This document shows, in pieces, positions 47,468 through 62,300 of a stretch of DNA of 64,000 bases. The DNA is from Pempheris klunzingeri (lineage: Eukaryota > Chordata > Actinopteri > Acropomatiformes > Pempheridae). The notes beneath the pieces are model-generated. The model worked only from the letters and a program-made list of their open reading frames with translations, searched no databases and was not told the origin of the DNA. The translations under genes were made by a program, and so were the position numbers. Position 1 is the stretch's first letter. Each line of letters begins with the position of its first letter. The stretch lies in contig NC_092013.1 of the NCBI RefSeq assembly GCF_042242105.1, positions 3,095,987 to 3,159,986 on the forward strand, read 5' to 3'.

Positions 47468-49632
47468 TCAACTGCAAAAGATGCAAAGCTGCTGAGTCAC
47501 CTGCCGTAAGCCGCTCCGAGCTGCCCTCAGGAACGGCTCCTCCACGTCCACGTCCTCTTTGGCGCTTCCCTCGAAGTACTCGGCTCCCGTTTCCTCACAC
47601 CACTGAAGGGCCCGTCTGCTGGACACCTGCCGGGGAAGAGGAGGATTTACCGGCCGTGACGTTTGACGAAGCACAAACACGACGGACGACGACGGCAAGA
47701 AACTAAAACAGCCAAAAGAAATTAAAGACTATATACAAGTAATCAGTTTATTTTCCGATTCAGGGTGTAGTAAATAATATCTTTTTATTTATTCTTATTA
47801 TTCAGTTTATTCCCAAAACAAATCAATTAAAATCTAAATATAATCGCATACAACATGATAGAAATATGTCAAACGGGACAAGAAGAAGGGCTCAGACTGT
47901 ATTCATGAATTACACTCCTCACTAAAAGTAGATATTCAGCTTTCAGGTGAAATTTCAGGATGAACCTAAAATGCATTCTAACCTTTCCAGGTGAACTTAA
48001 TGTGACCTTCTCTAAACCTTTGAATGCACATGTCCAACTGTTCAGTGTCTCAGTACTTTCTGCACCAGCTGCTGTTTTCTAACAAGAAGCTTAACAGCAA
48101 CATTCACAACAGGTTTGATCCATGAATCCACCAATACATTTCCTGCTTCAGTTAGAATTGGTATTTAAACAGTCCTCCTCATCCTGCTGTTCACATTCTG
48201 ACATCATGAGACCAAGACGACACCTAACAGTTGATCAGCAGCACCTCAACACTGGAGGCTTCAAACAGGAAGTCCTCAGACGGAGGTGTTCACTGAGCTT
48301 AGAGGGTCACAGAGTGTCATCAGGAGGTTGGAACAGTGATACAGAGACTGGAAGAGTCACAGAAAGGAGAGGAGTGGACGTCCTTTGGCCACGTCCCAAT
48401 TTATTGAGACACTGACATGTTTTGTTGTGGTATACCTACCACTGTTGGTAGATTTTCTTCAAATAAACTGTTTAAGATGAATAAAATCACCATTGCATGC
48501 TTCTACTTAAATGCCCTACTTTCATGATATAATATCGCTGTAGCATTCACTTTTTACATTTTCCATAAATTTCACCTGAAAGCTGAATATCCCTAACTTT
48601 TAGTGAGTAGTGTATAATTCACAGTCTGATTTAAGTAACATCAGATTTATCTTATCCACGTCCGCCCTTCTCTTTGACACCCACGTGTTCTTCACTGACC
48701 TCCCGGTTGCTCAGGTCCGTCTTGTTGCCCAGTACGATGAAGGGGAAGTCGGAGGGGTCCCGGGGCTCGGCCTGGACCAGGAACTCCTTCCTCCACTCGT
48801 CCAGGGCGGAGAAACTGGCTCTGGAGGTGACGTCGAACACCAGCATGCAGCAGTGGGCTCCTCTGTAGAGGGGGGTGCCCAGAGACTGGAACCGCTCTGT
48901 GCCCGCCGTGTCCCACATCTGAGGGGGGGTGAGGAGGAGGAGGAGGAGGAGGTGTTTATGATCCACATTTCATTTCACTCTGTTGTTTTATCCTTCTTTT
49001 ATTACACTAAAAAACAGATCATACAGTTTCTATTATATTGTGTGAAGATGGTTTGTGATTTCAGATGGAAATATTGTACTTTTGGCTCATTTATCTGATT
49101 AATAAAACAAAACACGATCAACTAATAAATTATGATGAATTATTATCATAAATATCATATATTATATAAAACTATTAAATTGAGAAGACATAGTGAGTAC
49201 TTTTACTTCAAGTATATTTTGATGGTCATACTTTTGTACTTTGGCTTAAGTACAATTTTTATTCAGGACTTTTGCTTGTACCAAATTAAATTAAATTAGT
49301 ACTTTTACTGCCTATTTTTGTCTTGTTTTTTATTCTTTTAATTGTTTTTGCTTACGTCCTTTGGTTTTATTCTCATTTTAACAATCTTGTCTGGTTTTAT
49401 TTTGTTTTGTAAAGCATTCTGTATTATTATTATTACAATTATTATCATTGTTATTATTATTATTATTATAATAATTATTATAATTATCATAATCATTATT
49501 ATTATTATTATCATCATCATTATTATTATCATCATTATTATTATTGTTATCATCATCATCATCATTACTATAATATATCTATATATATAGATAGAGAGAG
49601 AGAGAGAGAGAGAGATAGATAGATAGATAGAG

Positions 49633-49677
<45 letters not shown>

Positions 49678-49843
49678 TAGATAGATATATCTATATCTAT
49701 CAGGACTCACCTGCAGGATCACCGTGTCTCCGTCTATGTTGACCGTCTTACAGAGGAAGTCTGTCCCCATGGTGGGTCTGTACATGTTGGTGAAGCGGTG
49801 ATTCACGTACCTGTTCATGAACGAGGATTTCCCCACCCTGAGT

Positions 49844-49896
<53 letters not shown>

Positions 49897-50082
49897 GAAC
49901 AGGTACAGGATCTACAGAACAGGTTTAAATCAGAGGAAATGAAAGTGAAACACGGAGCAGAAAACCGAAACTTTAAACAAAACAGACTTCAGAATAGAGA
50001 GATAAAAAAGTGATGGTTGATTTTACCCAGACTTTCCTATCAGGATTATTTTCAGGGTCACCGGACTTGTTGCTCCGCTCAT
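47468..50082 (-). CDS. Rab7-like small GTPase with Thr at the catalytic Gln position
   Basis: Ras-superfamily GTPase of the Rab7 group, expected to act in late endosome or lysosome traffic (family inference). Exons: 50082-50027, 49837-49711, 48918-48700, 47626-47468; 561 nt, 186 aa. Motifs: P-loop GKSGVGKSS (residues 16-24), switch I PTMGTDF, switch [15 protein letters not shown] (63-75), NKTD (126-129), [19 protein letters not shown] and FPFIVLGNK are close to Rab7. Thr68 replaces the near-invariant Gln that helps GTP hydrolysis. As read, the protein stops at QLCIFCS, shorter than Rab7 and without the usual CXC or CC end; a donor-like CAG|GTGACT inside the last exon hints that the true tail exon may lie further downstream, inside the hcfc1 3' UTR. 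The first intron starts and the second is filled with simple repeats. I do not assign a symbol. Confidence 0.88.
47911..48614 (+). mobile_element. Degenerate Tc1/mariner-like transposon in the last Rab intron
   Basis: The 704-bp element has terminal inverted repeats TACACTCCTCACTAAAAGT at the left and its complement ACTTTTAGTGAGTAGTGTA at the right, followed inwards by GATATTCAGCTTTCAGGTGA and its complement. TA flanks both ends. The plus strand keeps a piece of a transposase N-terminus ([15 protein letters not shown] ... [12 protein letters not shown]), like the paired helix-turn-helix of Tc1 enzymes, but the catalytic part is missing. Non-autonomous and dead. Confidence 0.85.
49190..49310. 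repeat. TACTTTTACTT-family repeat fragment
   Basis: GAGTACTTTTACTTCAAGTAT and GGACTTTTGCTTGTA, related to the copies at 20631-21090 and 50410-50520; in Rab intron 2. Confidence 0.55.
49430..49700. repeat. Compound ATT/ATC and GATA/GA microsatellites in Rab intron 2
   Basis: Imperfect (ATT/ATC)n at 49430-49566, then (GA)n at about 49592-49614 and (GATA)n at about 49615-49690, ending only about 10 bp from the exon 2 donor. The repeats give spurious Ile/Met-rich open frames on both strands. Confidence 0.9.
49846..49896. repeat. (CA)n and (TA)n microsatellite in Rab intron 1
   Basis: (CA)n at about 49848-49880 followed by (TA)n to 49896, starting just inside the exon 2 acceptor on the minus strand, where it reads as the TG/pyrimidine tract. 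Confidence 0.9.
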
Positions 50083-50170
50083 GTTCACCTGTTCAGGTGT
50101 CCAGCTGCTGCCGCCTTCACGTGTCGCTCGGAATTTTGGCTTCTTGGAAATTTGTGCCACATTCGAGTCA

Positions 50171-50183
50171 GGATGTTATCATT

Positions 50184-50266
<83 letters not shown>
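50171..50266. repeat. (TTA)n microsatellite upstream of the Rab gene
   Basis: About 30 ATT units some 90 nt upstream of the Rab start codon, thus within or next to its promoter. Confidence 0.95.
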
Positions 50267-50269
<3 letters not shown>

Positions 50270-50409
50270 TACTACACTTTACTTTATACTTTGCAGATTC
50301 GCAGGATGAGAAGTTTGATTAAATCGAACTTAATTGACAAGCTACCCAGCGGATCAAGTATATGATGAATAACTATAATCCAGTGAGATAATATATGGGC
50401 CATTCTGCA

Positions 50410-50520
50410 TAATGAGTACTTTTACTTTTAGTACTTTTTAAGTATATACGTCCTTCTGTACTTTTACTCGACTAAAAAATCAAATGCAGGACTTTTACTT
50501 GTAACTGAGTATTTCCTATT
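50410..50520. repeat. TACTTTTACTT-family repeat fragment
   Basis: GAGTACTTTTACTTTTAGTA ... GTACTTTTACTCGACT ... CAGGACTTTTACTTGTAAC, the same family as at 20631-21090 and 49190-49310. Confidence 0.6.
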
Positions 50521-50863
50521 TTCTATATTATTTGTAATTTATTTAACAATTAACTGTATTTAAGTGTTCAGCTATAAACCTATGCAACATCTAATTCCTA
50601 ATATGAAAGTCCAAAGGCTGTTTCTAAGCCAGTAGTGTGGAAATAATGAACCTGTAGAGACGATTAAATACCGACCACGTGTAATCATTCAGACTGCAGC
50701 ATATAAACAGCTTCCTATAATCTAAATAGTTTTGTTTTTCTTTCTGTTCTCTCTGACCGTAATTACAGTATTTTTAAAACAGCCCTTGAAGGCATCATAT
50801 TGTTTGACCTCTGAACTGTCTGAGTCACAACCAAAGGCCTGAAACTATTATTATATAATGCAG

Positions 50864-50866
<3 letters not shown>

Positions 50867-50942
<76 letters not shown>
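50867..50942. repeat. (GATA)n microsatellite
   Basis: About 19 perfect TAGA/GATA units in the Rab-gata1 spacer. Confidence 0.95.
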
Positions 50943-50943
<1 letters not shown>

Positions 50944-51824
50944 ATCTACTGTAAGTGGCATTTTGCAGTGTATTAACCGGCCACTAGAGGGCAGTGTAGG
51001 CCTCAGGTGAGTTTCCTCTGTTGGAGCCTTCAGGTGTGTTTTATCTACAATATGTCAAGTGATGCAGTTGTTTTCAGTCTGTTTAACGTGAAGCTGCTCA
51101 AAAATGTCTCAACAGTAAAGTGTTAAAGATAAAGAAACACAATTAAAGAGAGAGAGAGTTTAAAAGAATTTGCCCTCATAAAGTTGGTTTAAATCTATGG
51201 TGTAGCAGCACAGAAACATCACAGCAAAGTGCAAAATATGTGTGAAAATCATCCTGCAGGTTTAACGATCGCTGCACACTCAGAAAAATGATGCATGTGT
51301 CCAATAGATGTAATAATGCTGACGTGGATAAAGATAATAGAGTCTTGGCTTTGAATGTGTCACTCAGTGTGAATGAGGCAGCTGCTAAAGAGCATAAAGT
51401 GGAATAACATGATTTTAACACAGTTAAAGCTACTTAAAGGGAAATAATAGGATGTTACACCTCATTATTTGTGTGTGTTATGTAATTTATGATGGCTTTT
51501 TTCGTCTCAACTAAAGAGAAATGTATGACAAGTGATCAGTGCTTTCACTTATAATGAAAATATATTTATAGATGTATAAATAGAATTAAATGCAGGACTT
51601 TTATTTGTAACTGAGTATTTATTTATTCACTCTAGGTGGGTGTAAAATAAAGAGAAAAATATGATAAATGATTGATAAAAAAGGACCAGAAATAAAAACA
51701 AAACAAAACAAAAAAGGATTGAACAGCAGCTCCAGGTAAATACTGAGGGAGATTACACTGAATCAACAATAATAAAAAGCCACGTTATCATCAGTGAGCC
51801 GCACCATGTGACTTTATTAGTCAG

Positions 51825-51828
<4 letters not shown>

Positions 51829-51868
<40 letters not shown>

Positions 51869-51964
51869 TCAGTGGTGTGTGTCATGACACGGATACTTTC
51901 TGTTGACGCAAAATGTGAGAAAGTGGTGGGAAAAAGGAGTCAAACTGAGGGAGGATGAAGAGGA

Positions 51965-52042
<78 letters not shown>

Positions 52043-52150
52043 CAGAGCGCTCTCCTGGGCCCTGCGTGGCAGAGATAAGGCCACCGCCTACACGGAAGCC
52101 TCTTCTGTTTCTTGGGAATTAGAAAGCTGTCCCCAAAGAGTCCACTGGTG

Positions 52151-52184
<34 letters not shown>
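51829..52184. repeat. Cluster of (CA)n and (GT)n microsatellites
   Basis: (CA)n at 51829-51866, (GT)n at about 51967-52040 and (CA)n at about 52154-52182, in opposite orientations within 350 bp, so single strands could fold back. A further (CA)n lies at about 52758-52784. Confidence 0.9.
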
Positions 52185-52445
52185 CGCCATCACCATCCGT
52201 CACCCGGCCTCAACGGGCCCACGCCACCTCACAACTGTCCGCCATGACGCTCCAGCGTCAGCCCCAACTGCTTCTGTCGAGATACTGTCACCAGAGCAGG
52301 CGTGTTGTGTGTGTGTCGTGTGTGTTTGCAGGCTTATGAGCTGCTATGGCACGACCACAAGCGTGCTGCAACGTCCTGTAGGCCCGAGCTGCTCTATGAC
52401 AGCGAGCGGCGGGCCTGTAAATTCTTGGCCTCCTCCTTTCATCTT

Positions 52446-52460
52446 GATAACCCCTTATCA
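52446..52460. promoter_or_regulatory. Inverted double GATA site upstream of gata1
   Basis: GATAA, four C, then TTATCA: two GATA motifs facing each other in 15 bp, about 4.1 kb upstream of the gata1 ATG. Vertebrate gata1 genes are autoregulated through paired GATA sites in an upstream haematopoietic element (established), so this is a good candidate. Single GATA motifs are frequent by chance. Confidence 0.5.
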
Positions 52461-54618
52461 GAGCAGAGCAGCCCGCTCACACATGCAGCCACATCCCTGC
52501 CCAGCTGTCCGCACAGGCCTCATTTCTCTCCTAATATAACCCCCCATTCACGCTCACCGATGCTTCCAGCGTGCAGCTTTGGGACAAATGTCCCCTCAAA
52601 GAGCAGAAAAGCAAGCGAAGAAAAAGAAAAAGGGGGAAAAAAAAGAAAACGCACATCGTTTTTTTCCATGTATTTCCTCATCCTGTTTAGGGTCGTGGCA
52701 GGCTGGAGCCTACCCAGCATGCACTGGGCGAGAAGCATACGACACCCCTGCACAGGTCACACACACACACACACACACACACACGGCCAAGATGGAGTTT
52801 TTCAGTTTATCTGCAAACTCTGAGTGCAGAGCTTTCTCCCATAAAGCAGATAAATAGTGTCTCTCTCTCCGTCCCGTCATTTTCTGCCACCTATTCAGTC
52901 AAAAATACCTAAAATAATGTGGTTATTAACTGAACTACCAGCAACAATCATGCAGCAACGAGGGGTAAAACTGACTACTGCAAAATCTGCCTGGTTACTC
53001 ACAGGACGTTTTAACATGAACTGCATGTTTAGTTCACACTGAAAATGTGGGTTCAAGTACGACGCAGCGTACAAACACATTTCACTTTAACATTTAACTT
53101 CTTTGTTGTGGTTTTTTTTCCGTAATGGTGAAAATGTTTAAACTGTATGTTGTTTTTCATTGTGCACAGGCCTCTCTTGAAAAAAAGAGAGATCACAATC
53201 TCAATGAAACTACCAGCATAAATGAAAATGATTAATAATGAAAGTGATGAAGAACAATTTTAGAAACACTGAGGTTACGAGTCCTTTAAGTTTCAGCCAA
53301 AAGTCTTCTAAATATACTATCTGACTCTCTGAAATGGCTTAATGTCGTATTTATATGCAAATGTGGAAAGAAAATGCAATGATTATGTCATGAGATCAAA
53401 TAGACGAGATATCTGACACAAGGGAACCTAAATTTCACAGCACAGGTAGTCAGGGGATAATCACAATAGCAGATTACTTCCACACCTGATTTCTAAATAA
53501 AAAAATATGAACATTAAACACGTTAGACCTGTTTCTAAATCTCCAGATGACCCAGTACAGGCTCTTGGGGTTCCTGCGCCGCTCTGTTCCCTCACAAATG
53601 ATCAAAATGTCTGCGGCTGTTTTGACCTTCTGACCTTTACTATATTCTGCAGTTTGTATCCGTTTCACGCCGAGCAACTGTAGAAAGAGGGAAACATTTA
53701 AGGAAACAGGCCACCCGGTTATATTTTTGTTTGATTTGCATCTGTTTTAATGTAACTGTTGTGGGCTGTAAAGTGGAAGAAAGCGGCCCTGTGTTGCAAA
53801 TAAAGGGAAAAAAAAAAGTCCTCAATTCTTCCCAACTGTTTTTCCTCCCCTGATTTCCCTGAAAACTGTAAATGAACAAAGAGAGAGGAAAGTTGCGGCG
53901 CTGCTTTGACTACCAAATGACAGGGACAGTATTGGGCTTGTGCGCAGCCAGGCCGTGTCCAGGCCATATCTCTCCCCCCATGATTGCAGCTCCTCTCCCG
54001 ATTTGCATTACTGTGTTCCACTCTAAGCTTTGCCGGACCACAAAGAAATTGAGTGTTTGCATTTTATATTTGCTTTGTTCAAATGCCTGTCGACTCTTTT
54101 CCATGCGAGCTCGGCCTTATCAGCGGCTGTATGCACATTTCATCAACAGACAAAAAGTGTCCGTCCTCCCCTGCGAGCTTGTCCGGCCTGGAAAACAGCT
54201 CCATGATGCCTCTTACGCCGTATTTCTGCGTGTTTCTGCGATGAACTTACTCTGCTGTCTGTTGGCCACACAGCCGAGGCAGGTGGCAGTAAGTTAGCCT
54301 CTGCGGCACGGGAACAAAACACAGCCACGTGCATTCTCTATCAGCTACGGCCGTGCTTTGGTGCTGATACGGTTTATATATGTGGGAATCATCAGAGATA
54401 CAAACATGTTATCAATACTACACCGGCAGCAGGCACAGCCATGGAGGCAGAGAAGAGGAACCAAGATTTAAAGCTGACACCTTCACCTTTCCCCACTTTG
54501 CTTAAGACACCAAAAGACAAACACAACTAGGAGATAAATGACACCAGCTGGAAATGATTTTACGTTCAGAGTTGTAAAGAAGCTCCATCTGCACTCATAC
54601 AAGTTTTTTTCTTCTTCT

Positions 54619-54653
<35 letters not shown>

Positions 54654-54709
54654 GGACCAAAGAGGTGTGTCTTTCAAAATAAGAGTTGTCCCCAACCCCT
54701 CCCACGGAC

Positions 54710-54843
54710 TTTCTCTTTTAGCCCTAAACTTCACTGGTGGTGGGAGAAGTAGCTCTTGTAGCCATCAGTGTTTACCGAGGTCGCCTCCCGAGCCACCATC
54801 CGGGCCCCCCCGAGTCCCAACGCTCATCTGTGACGTCCAGGCA
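54710..54843 (+). other. Candidate noncoding first exon of gata1
   Basis: A GC-richer block ending in a perfect donor (CCAGGCAG|GTAAGTGCC at 54843/54844). The gata1 coding exon opens with an acceptor (TTTTTTTCTGTCAG ending 56546) just two bases before its ATG, which requires an upstream noncoding exon. Its 5' limit cannot be read and other donors in the region are possible. Confidence 0.4.
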
Positions 54844-56547
54844 GGTAAGTGCCCCCTCTGCTCCCTGCTGGTGTCGTCCTTCAGCGCGCACCAATCCGGC
54901 TGATTTGGTGAAGAACGTCTGAGTACCTGGAGACATTTTTATGCATTTGAAGCTTTAACTGATGAGGTTTGATGTTGTCACCTCAGGCCGCCTTCTGCTC
55001 GGCTGACTGTGACCTGTAGAGATGTGAGAGCCGAGGGCTTTGCTTCCTTCTCCTGATGCAGTTTATCTTAAAACTAAGAATTTTATTTGGATTTTTATTG
55101 TTTTTTAAATATTTATTAAGGCCCAAGCAAGTGGTATTATTATTATTTTATTATTATTATTATTTTTATTATCATTATTATTATTATCAATACTACTACT
55201 ACTACTCTTTATTAGATTGTTTGTTCGCTTACACTTGTTTATTTCAGTGAACTTTTTAAAGCACTGTGAGACACTGTTGTGATATTGGGCTATACAAATA
55301 AATTGAATTGAATTGAATTGAATTACTAATAATACTAATATATAATAAGATAATAATAATCAGCAGCTTTTAGGTGACTTGAGGTTAAATTAATTCATAT
55401 CCAGTTAATATATACGTGTGTTAATATGAGAAACTGTTCTGAATGCTGACCTGGGAATCGTGATGATTAAACGTCGACCAGGTTCTTGTGTGAAACGTAT
55501 TTTCTGAAAATCTAACAGTGATTATTATGGGCTGTTTTAATTTCTCGGCAGGACGTCGTAGGCTCGTCTGTCCACCTCGCGCCGTCTCACTCTGCATTTC
55601 TGAAATTTCTAGTCCAACAGATTTCTATTAATCAGATGAGATCAGGGTCACGTTGCATCGGTGGAGCTGGATATATTTAGCGTTATAATAATGCTGTCTA
55701 TCAGATTTTCTCAGACTTTATCAGACACAATCAGCCTCTTCTCTTTCCTCTTCTCCTTCCTCTAAAGATATGGAGCGAGAGCGGCCTCGTCTGCTTTTAC
55801 AGCTCTCATAATATTACTCTATAACTCTTTTTCCCTTTCCTTTTCAGTTTCTCCACTTTTTTTAAAACAGAAAATTTTATTTTTTCAATTTTTCTAAAAG
55901 GCAGAAAATTTACTTTTCATCTCAAGGACTAAAAAAAAAAAAGGGCATCACAGCTTTGAGTTATTGTTGGATAGAAATAAATAAATAAAAAAAAAAAACC
56001 TTCCTGAATCATTGAACGAGAACCTACCCAAACAAATATAGAAGACCTGTGTGAAAATCTCACATAACCTTCTGAGTGTGACAGAAGCTGCTGCTAACTT
56101 CTCAGTCAGACGACCAACCAGCAGAAGCAGCAAGTTGTTTTTTCTCAGTTGGACGGTCGTGCCGTGGGCGGCCCTGGGGGAATATGTTTTGTATTCTTCT
56201 AACTGGCACACCTATGGCAGACAGGCCACTCGCTAACCGTTTGGTCACTCGCTGCATCACTACATTTATAGACCCCTTTATTTTTAGTTTTTACTTTCAG
56301 CCACTGTCAAACTTCCTTTTCCTAGAAAAGGAAGTTTGAAGAAGCTGCTGTCGAGCGATCTCGTCCCTGATAACCTCAAGTCTCGGTGCTTGTTGTGAAG
56401 TGAAGAGTGTGGTGATAACGTACCTGCTTAAATCAAAGTTACAGCGATAACTGTGGCGACAACACAGCTGTCAGTCTTGTGAGGGGTGATTCAGAGAGGA
56501 TGCATGTGACCTCTACAGTGCTTTCAGTTGAGTTTTTTTCTGTCAGC

Positions 56548-58924
<2,377 letters not shown>

Positions 58925-59286
58925 CGTGACGAAACACACACCTGACACCTGACACCTGTGTGGATTCAGGAATCAGCACGTGCGCTCGCTCGCTCGCTCG
59001 CTTGCCACTTATCTGTGTGAATCTGTACATACAGTGTGTGTTTCTACGCTGGATGAGGTTTTCTGTTTATTTTCACTGTATTTTTTAAGGGGAAGCACTA
59101 ATTCTGTAGATAGTATCTCGATCGACTGCTTGTTTGACATCAGATAGAGGAATTATTTCAGCTGTAAATACGGACACGAGCCTGATTTGACTTTCTATTA
59201 TTCCGAATGTGAAGTTACACTTTGGTTTTTTGTCCTGCACGGGTCTGTTTTGTGTTATGATCACACTGAAACTCTACAGAGAAAAT

Positions 59287-59292
59287 AATAAA
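59287..59292 (+). terminator. gata1 polyadenylation signal
   Basis: AATAAA 363 nt after the gata1 stop codon, followed about 30 nt later by a T-rich run (59334-59350). Confidence 0.6.
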
Positions 59293-59350
59293 ATGTGTTA
59301 CTTATATCCCGTTGGAGTCACGAAAGGCTTCTGTTTTTTTTTTTTTTTTA

Positions 59351-62300
59351 ACTCATTTGAATTCTCGGTGGACTGACCACAGCGAGGCCTCCTGAGTGAG
59401 TGCTGTCATTGTGCCGCCCTGCTCAGGTATAATAGTGTCTTTGTGCAGGCAGCGCTCCACTTTGACAGTGTAATTGTGCGTGTATGCAAATTGTCCATTC
59501 TGCAGAAGTGACAAACATTCATCTAAAGTGCAGCACTTACGCCTGCATGGGTTTTATTTTTAGGCCTTTTTTAGGGTTCAGACACACACAGACACACACA
59601 CACAGGTCGTGTTTGTATTTATTACTCATCACTGTTTGGGGGATTTTTATTTATTTTTTGTCATGCATAACATTTCCACTCTCATGCTTGAAATGCAAAG
59701 GTCAGACGCCACAGAGAACTCGCTTAGTGATGATAAGTTATGATATGAAGCATGACCTAATTTCACAGTTTTGTTTTTGTTTTATTTGTTTCTGAAGACA
59801 AGAAAAGTGAGAAAGATCAGGAGATGTCCACAGATGATGAGCAGAGGTAGAAGAAGTATTCACATCCTCTACTAACCAAAGTTAAAATACTCCATTACAA
59901 GTAATAATCCTTTAATTTAGAATCTCAAACCAAGTATGACACGTAAAAGCATTCATTAGTCGGAGTTATATTGTACACTGTTGCACATAAAGTTGGAATA
60001 ATTGTTCAATACCCCCAATTTAGTTAAAGCCTGAGTACACAGTCTGCAAAGAAGAGAAGATCTACACTTTATTTATCAAGAATAAATCACATTGTCACAA
60101 TCATTTCATGAGAAGAGGTAAAAAAAAAAACTTTTAATCCACCTTTATGGGCAACAGTGTATTTATATATATATATATATATATTAAAGGTTGATTGTTC
60201 CAGATGCCTGAAAGTGTAGAAAGCATTTTAATGTTCAGTTTGTTAGCTTGAACATTTTTATCACATGTTGTGTTTAAAATGTTTCCTTCTGTGAAAAGAA
60301 ACCTGAAAGTTAAATATTGTGGAGTAAAACAGCAGAACACTTTCTCCTGTTAAAATGTGGAGGAGCAGAAGCGTCTTTCACTTCATCGCTCGGTCTCTGC
60401 GTAGATCTCTGTGTAGATCCAGGTAATCCACCGACCGTTTGATATTGATCACCATAACCGATCAGATCAGACGTGTTAGGGAAGATTCTTTGACTGAACT
60501 GGGCTGCAAAAGACAACTGAGAATCCCTAAATGTATAAATTGTAGTAGCTTCTTTATATTGAGTGTTCAAGGACTGATTTTAGGATCTTATTGATTACCT
60601 TTACGGCTCTCCGTGGCCTGACTCTAGTTTATATTTCAGAGCCTTTGCATAGTTTTAAGTCCTCTCTTTCTTTTTGTCTCCTCAGAGTCCAAGCTGAGAA
60701 CTAAAGTTACTATCTTAATGCTTTTAAGTTAGTCTTTTACCTCCATTGTGCATTTTATGGTTTAAATTGTGTTTGCTTTTATTGTAAAAGAACTTTGAAA
60801 GGTGCTATGAAGATAAAGATTATTGCTATATGTAAATATTTCATTTAAAATGCCAGCGGGGTGCATGTGTGAGCTGTGTTTTAGGGCTGGGGTTGCTCAC
60901 TTGGGACTGGGCGATGACTGATAGGTTATCACTGAGACCACAGACTCCATCCATCCACCTGCTGCTGGCACCGCCACTCTCACACCTCCCTGTCAGTTAG
61001 TCAGCGGGGTGGGGGGGGGCTCCGTCCACACTTCAGGCATACAGTCATAACAGCAGAGAGGGTGGCAGATACACCATTACTGTCCGCTGAGGGCGAATAA
61101 AGGACTGCGGCAGGTATTTATTTGGTCAAAAAGAGCTCAGTGACAGTTCCAGAAACAAGTAGACTCAGGTTTGGGTCAAATGAATCCCGCCAGGTTTCAT
61201 AATCTGGGGGAACACGCTTGACTGGAGACAAATCTATAAATGGTTACACACATCGCTGTGTGTGTTTTCATAGCAGATTTGTATATGCTTCACTGCAGAC
61301 TTGCAGAGAGAAATAATACTTTCATTTGTACATTTGGTTGCAGCTTGGGGAGCACATCTGGGCGCACCACCCACTCCTGTTTTGGTGATAAACCAGCTCT
61401 GAGGCAGAAGTTTTGATTATAAGCATTTTAGTCACCCAAGTAGATCAAAACCATTAAAAGAGTTGCCGTTTCCTTTTCAGTGCATTGTTGTGCTTTGCTC
61501 CCCTGATTCCCCCCCGGTGATGGGAAAACAAGGGGTTTTCTATCTGAGGAAGTATCATTTACACATTTAAGTATACTCTAAATCAAGCTTAAACGATCGA
61601 GCACGATCAGAAGTAGTAAAACAACGATGAGGAAAATAATTACATGTGAAGAAAAAGAAAGAAGAAGAAGAAAAAAAAAAGATGATTTGGCAAGCACATC
61701 CATAATTTATACTCCTTTCCTTAACTGTCTCTATCTGCTGTTTATCTGCTGCAGCCGTCAGCTCTGCTCTGGGGAAATGGCAACAAATGCCGGCGACAGA
61801 TTAGCAACCACAGGCCGGTTGACTCACAAGACCATCCGTTAGTGGCCTTCCCTCTCTTTTCCCACTCAGCCTGTTTTATCCTGCAGAGCTGCACAACGGC
61901 CTCAGTCGTCGCACAAAGTCTTACAACAGGGAAGCAAGTGATTTGATGATGAGTTGTTAGGCCTGGAGGGGATCATGTGTTTGATCATGTGTGTGTGTGT
62001 GTGTGATCGTGTGTGTGTGTGTGTGTGTGCTAACTGGACTCCATTTATTTATGTCTGTATGTGAAAACCCTCTGACAGTCGGAACGATTCACAACCACTG
62101 TAAGCTTTACAAGATGTTTATCTAACACTGCAGGTGTGTTTGTAGTTCTAGACGGAGGCTGCAGAAACTGTAGCTACTGTTAGTGAAGATAGATTTATTC
62201 GTGTTGTATCATAAACCTTTAGTGGATCTTAACACATCGGGTGTGTTTGTGGGGTTAATCTACAGGTGTTACAGCTCAAAACGAGACCAAACTTTTCTGT

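Larger units (their letters stand above)
50083..56546. other. Intergenic region between the Rab gene and gata1
   Basis: About 6.5 kb without a convincing coding exon. It holds the microsatellites and paired GATA site listed separately, a (CT)n tract at about 54618-54652, a (TTA)-rich tract at 55133-55205, and a retroelement-like tail TGATATTGGGCTATACAAAT with (GAATT)n at about 55279-55325. The gata1 promoter and any noncoding first exon must lie here. Confidence 0.65.

Noticed and set aside
49338-49590. Ile/Met-rich open frames on both strands
   Set aside because: Translation of ATT/ATC microsatellites in a Rab intron.
50010-50365. Three overlapping plus-strand frames of about 100 codons
   Set aside because: They run across the minus-strand Rab exon 1 and a (TTA)n repeat, with no family resemblance.
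52302-52823. 173-codon plus-strand frame upstream of gata1
   Set aside because: Contains a (CA)n-derived His/Thr run, shows no recognised domain, and overlaps the paired GATA site.
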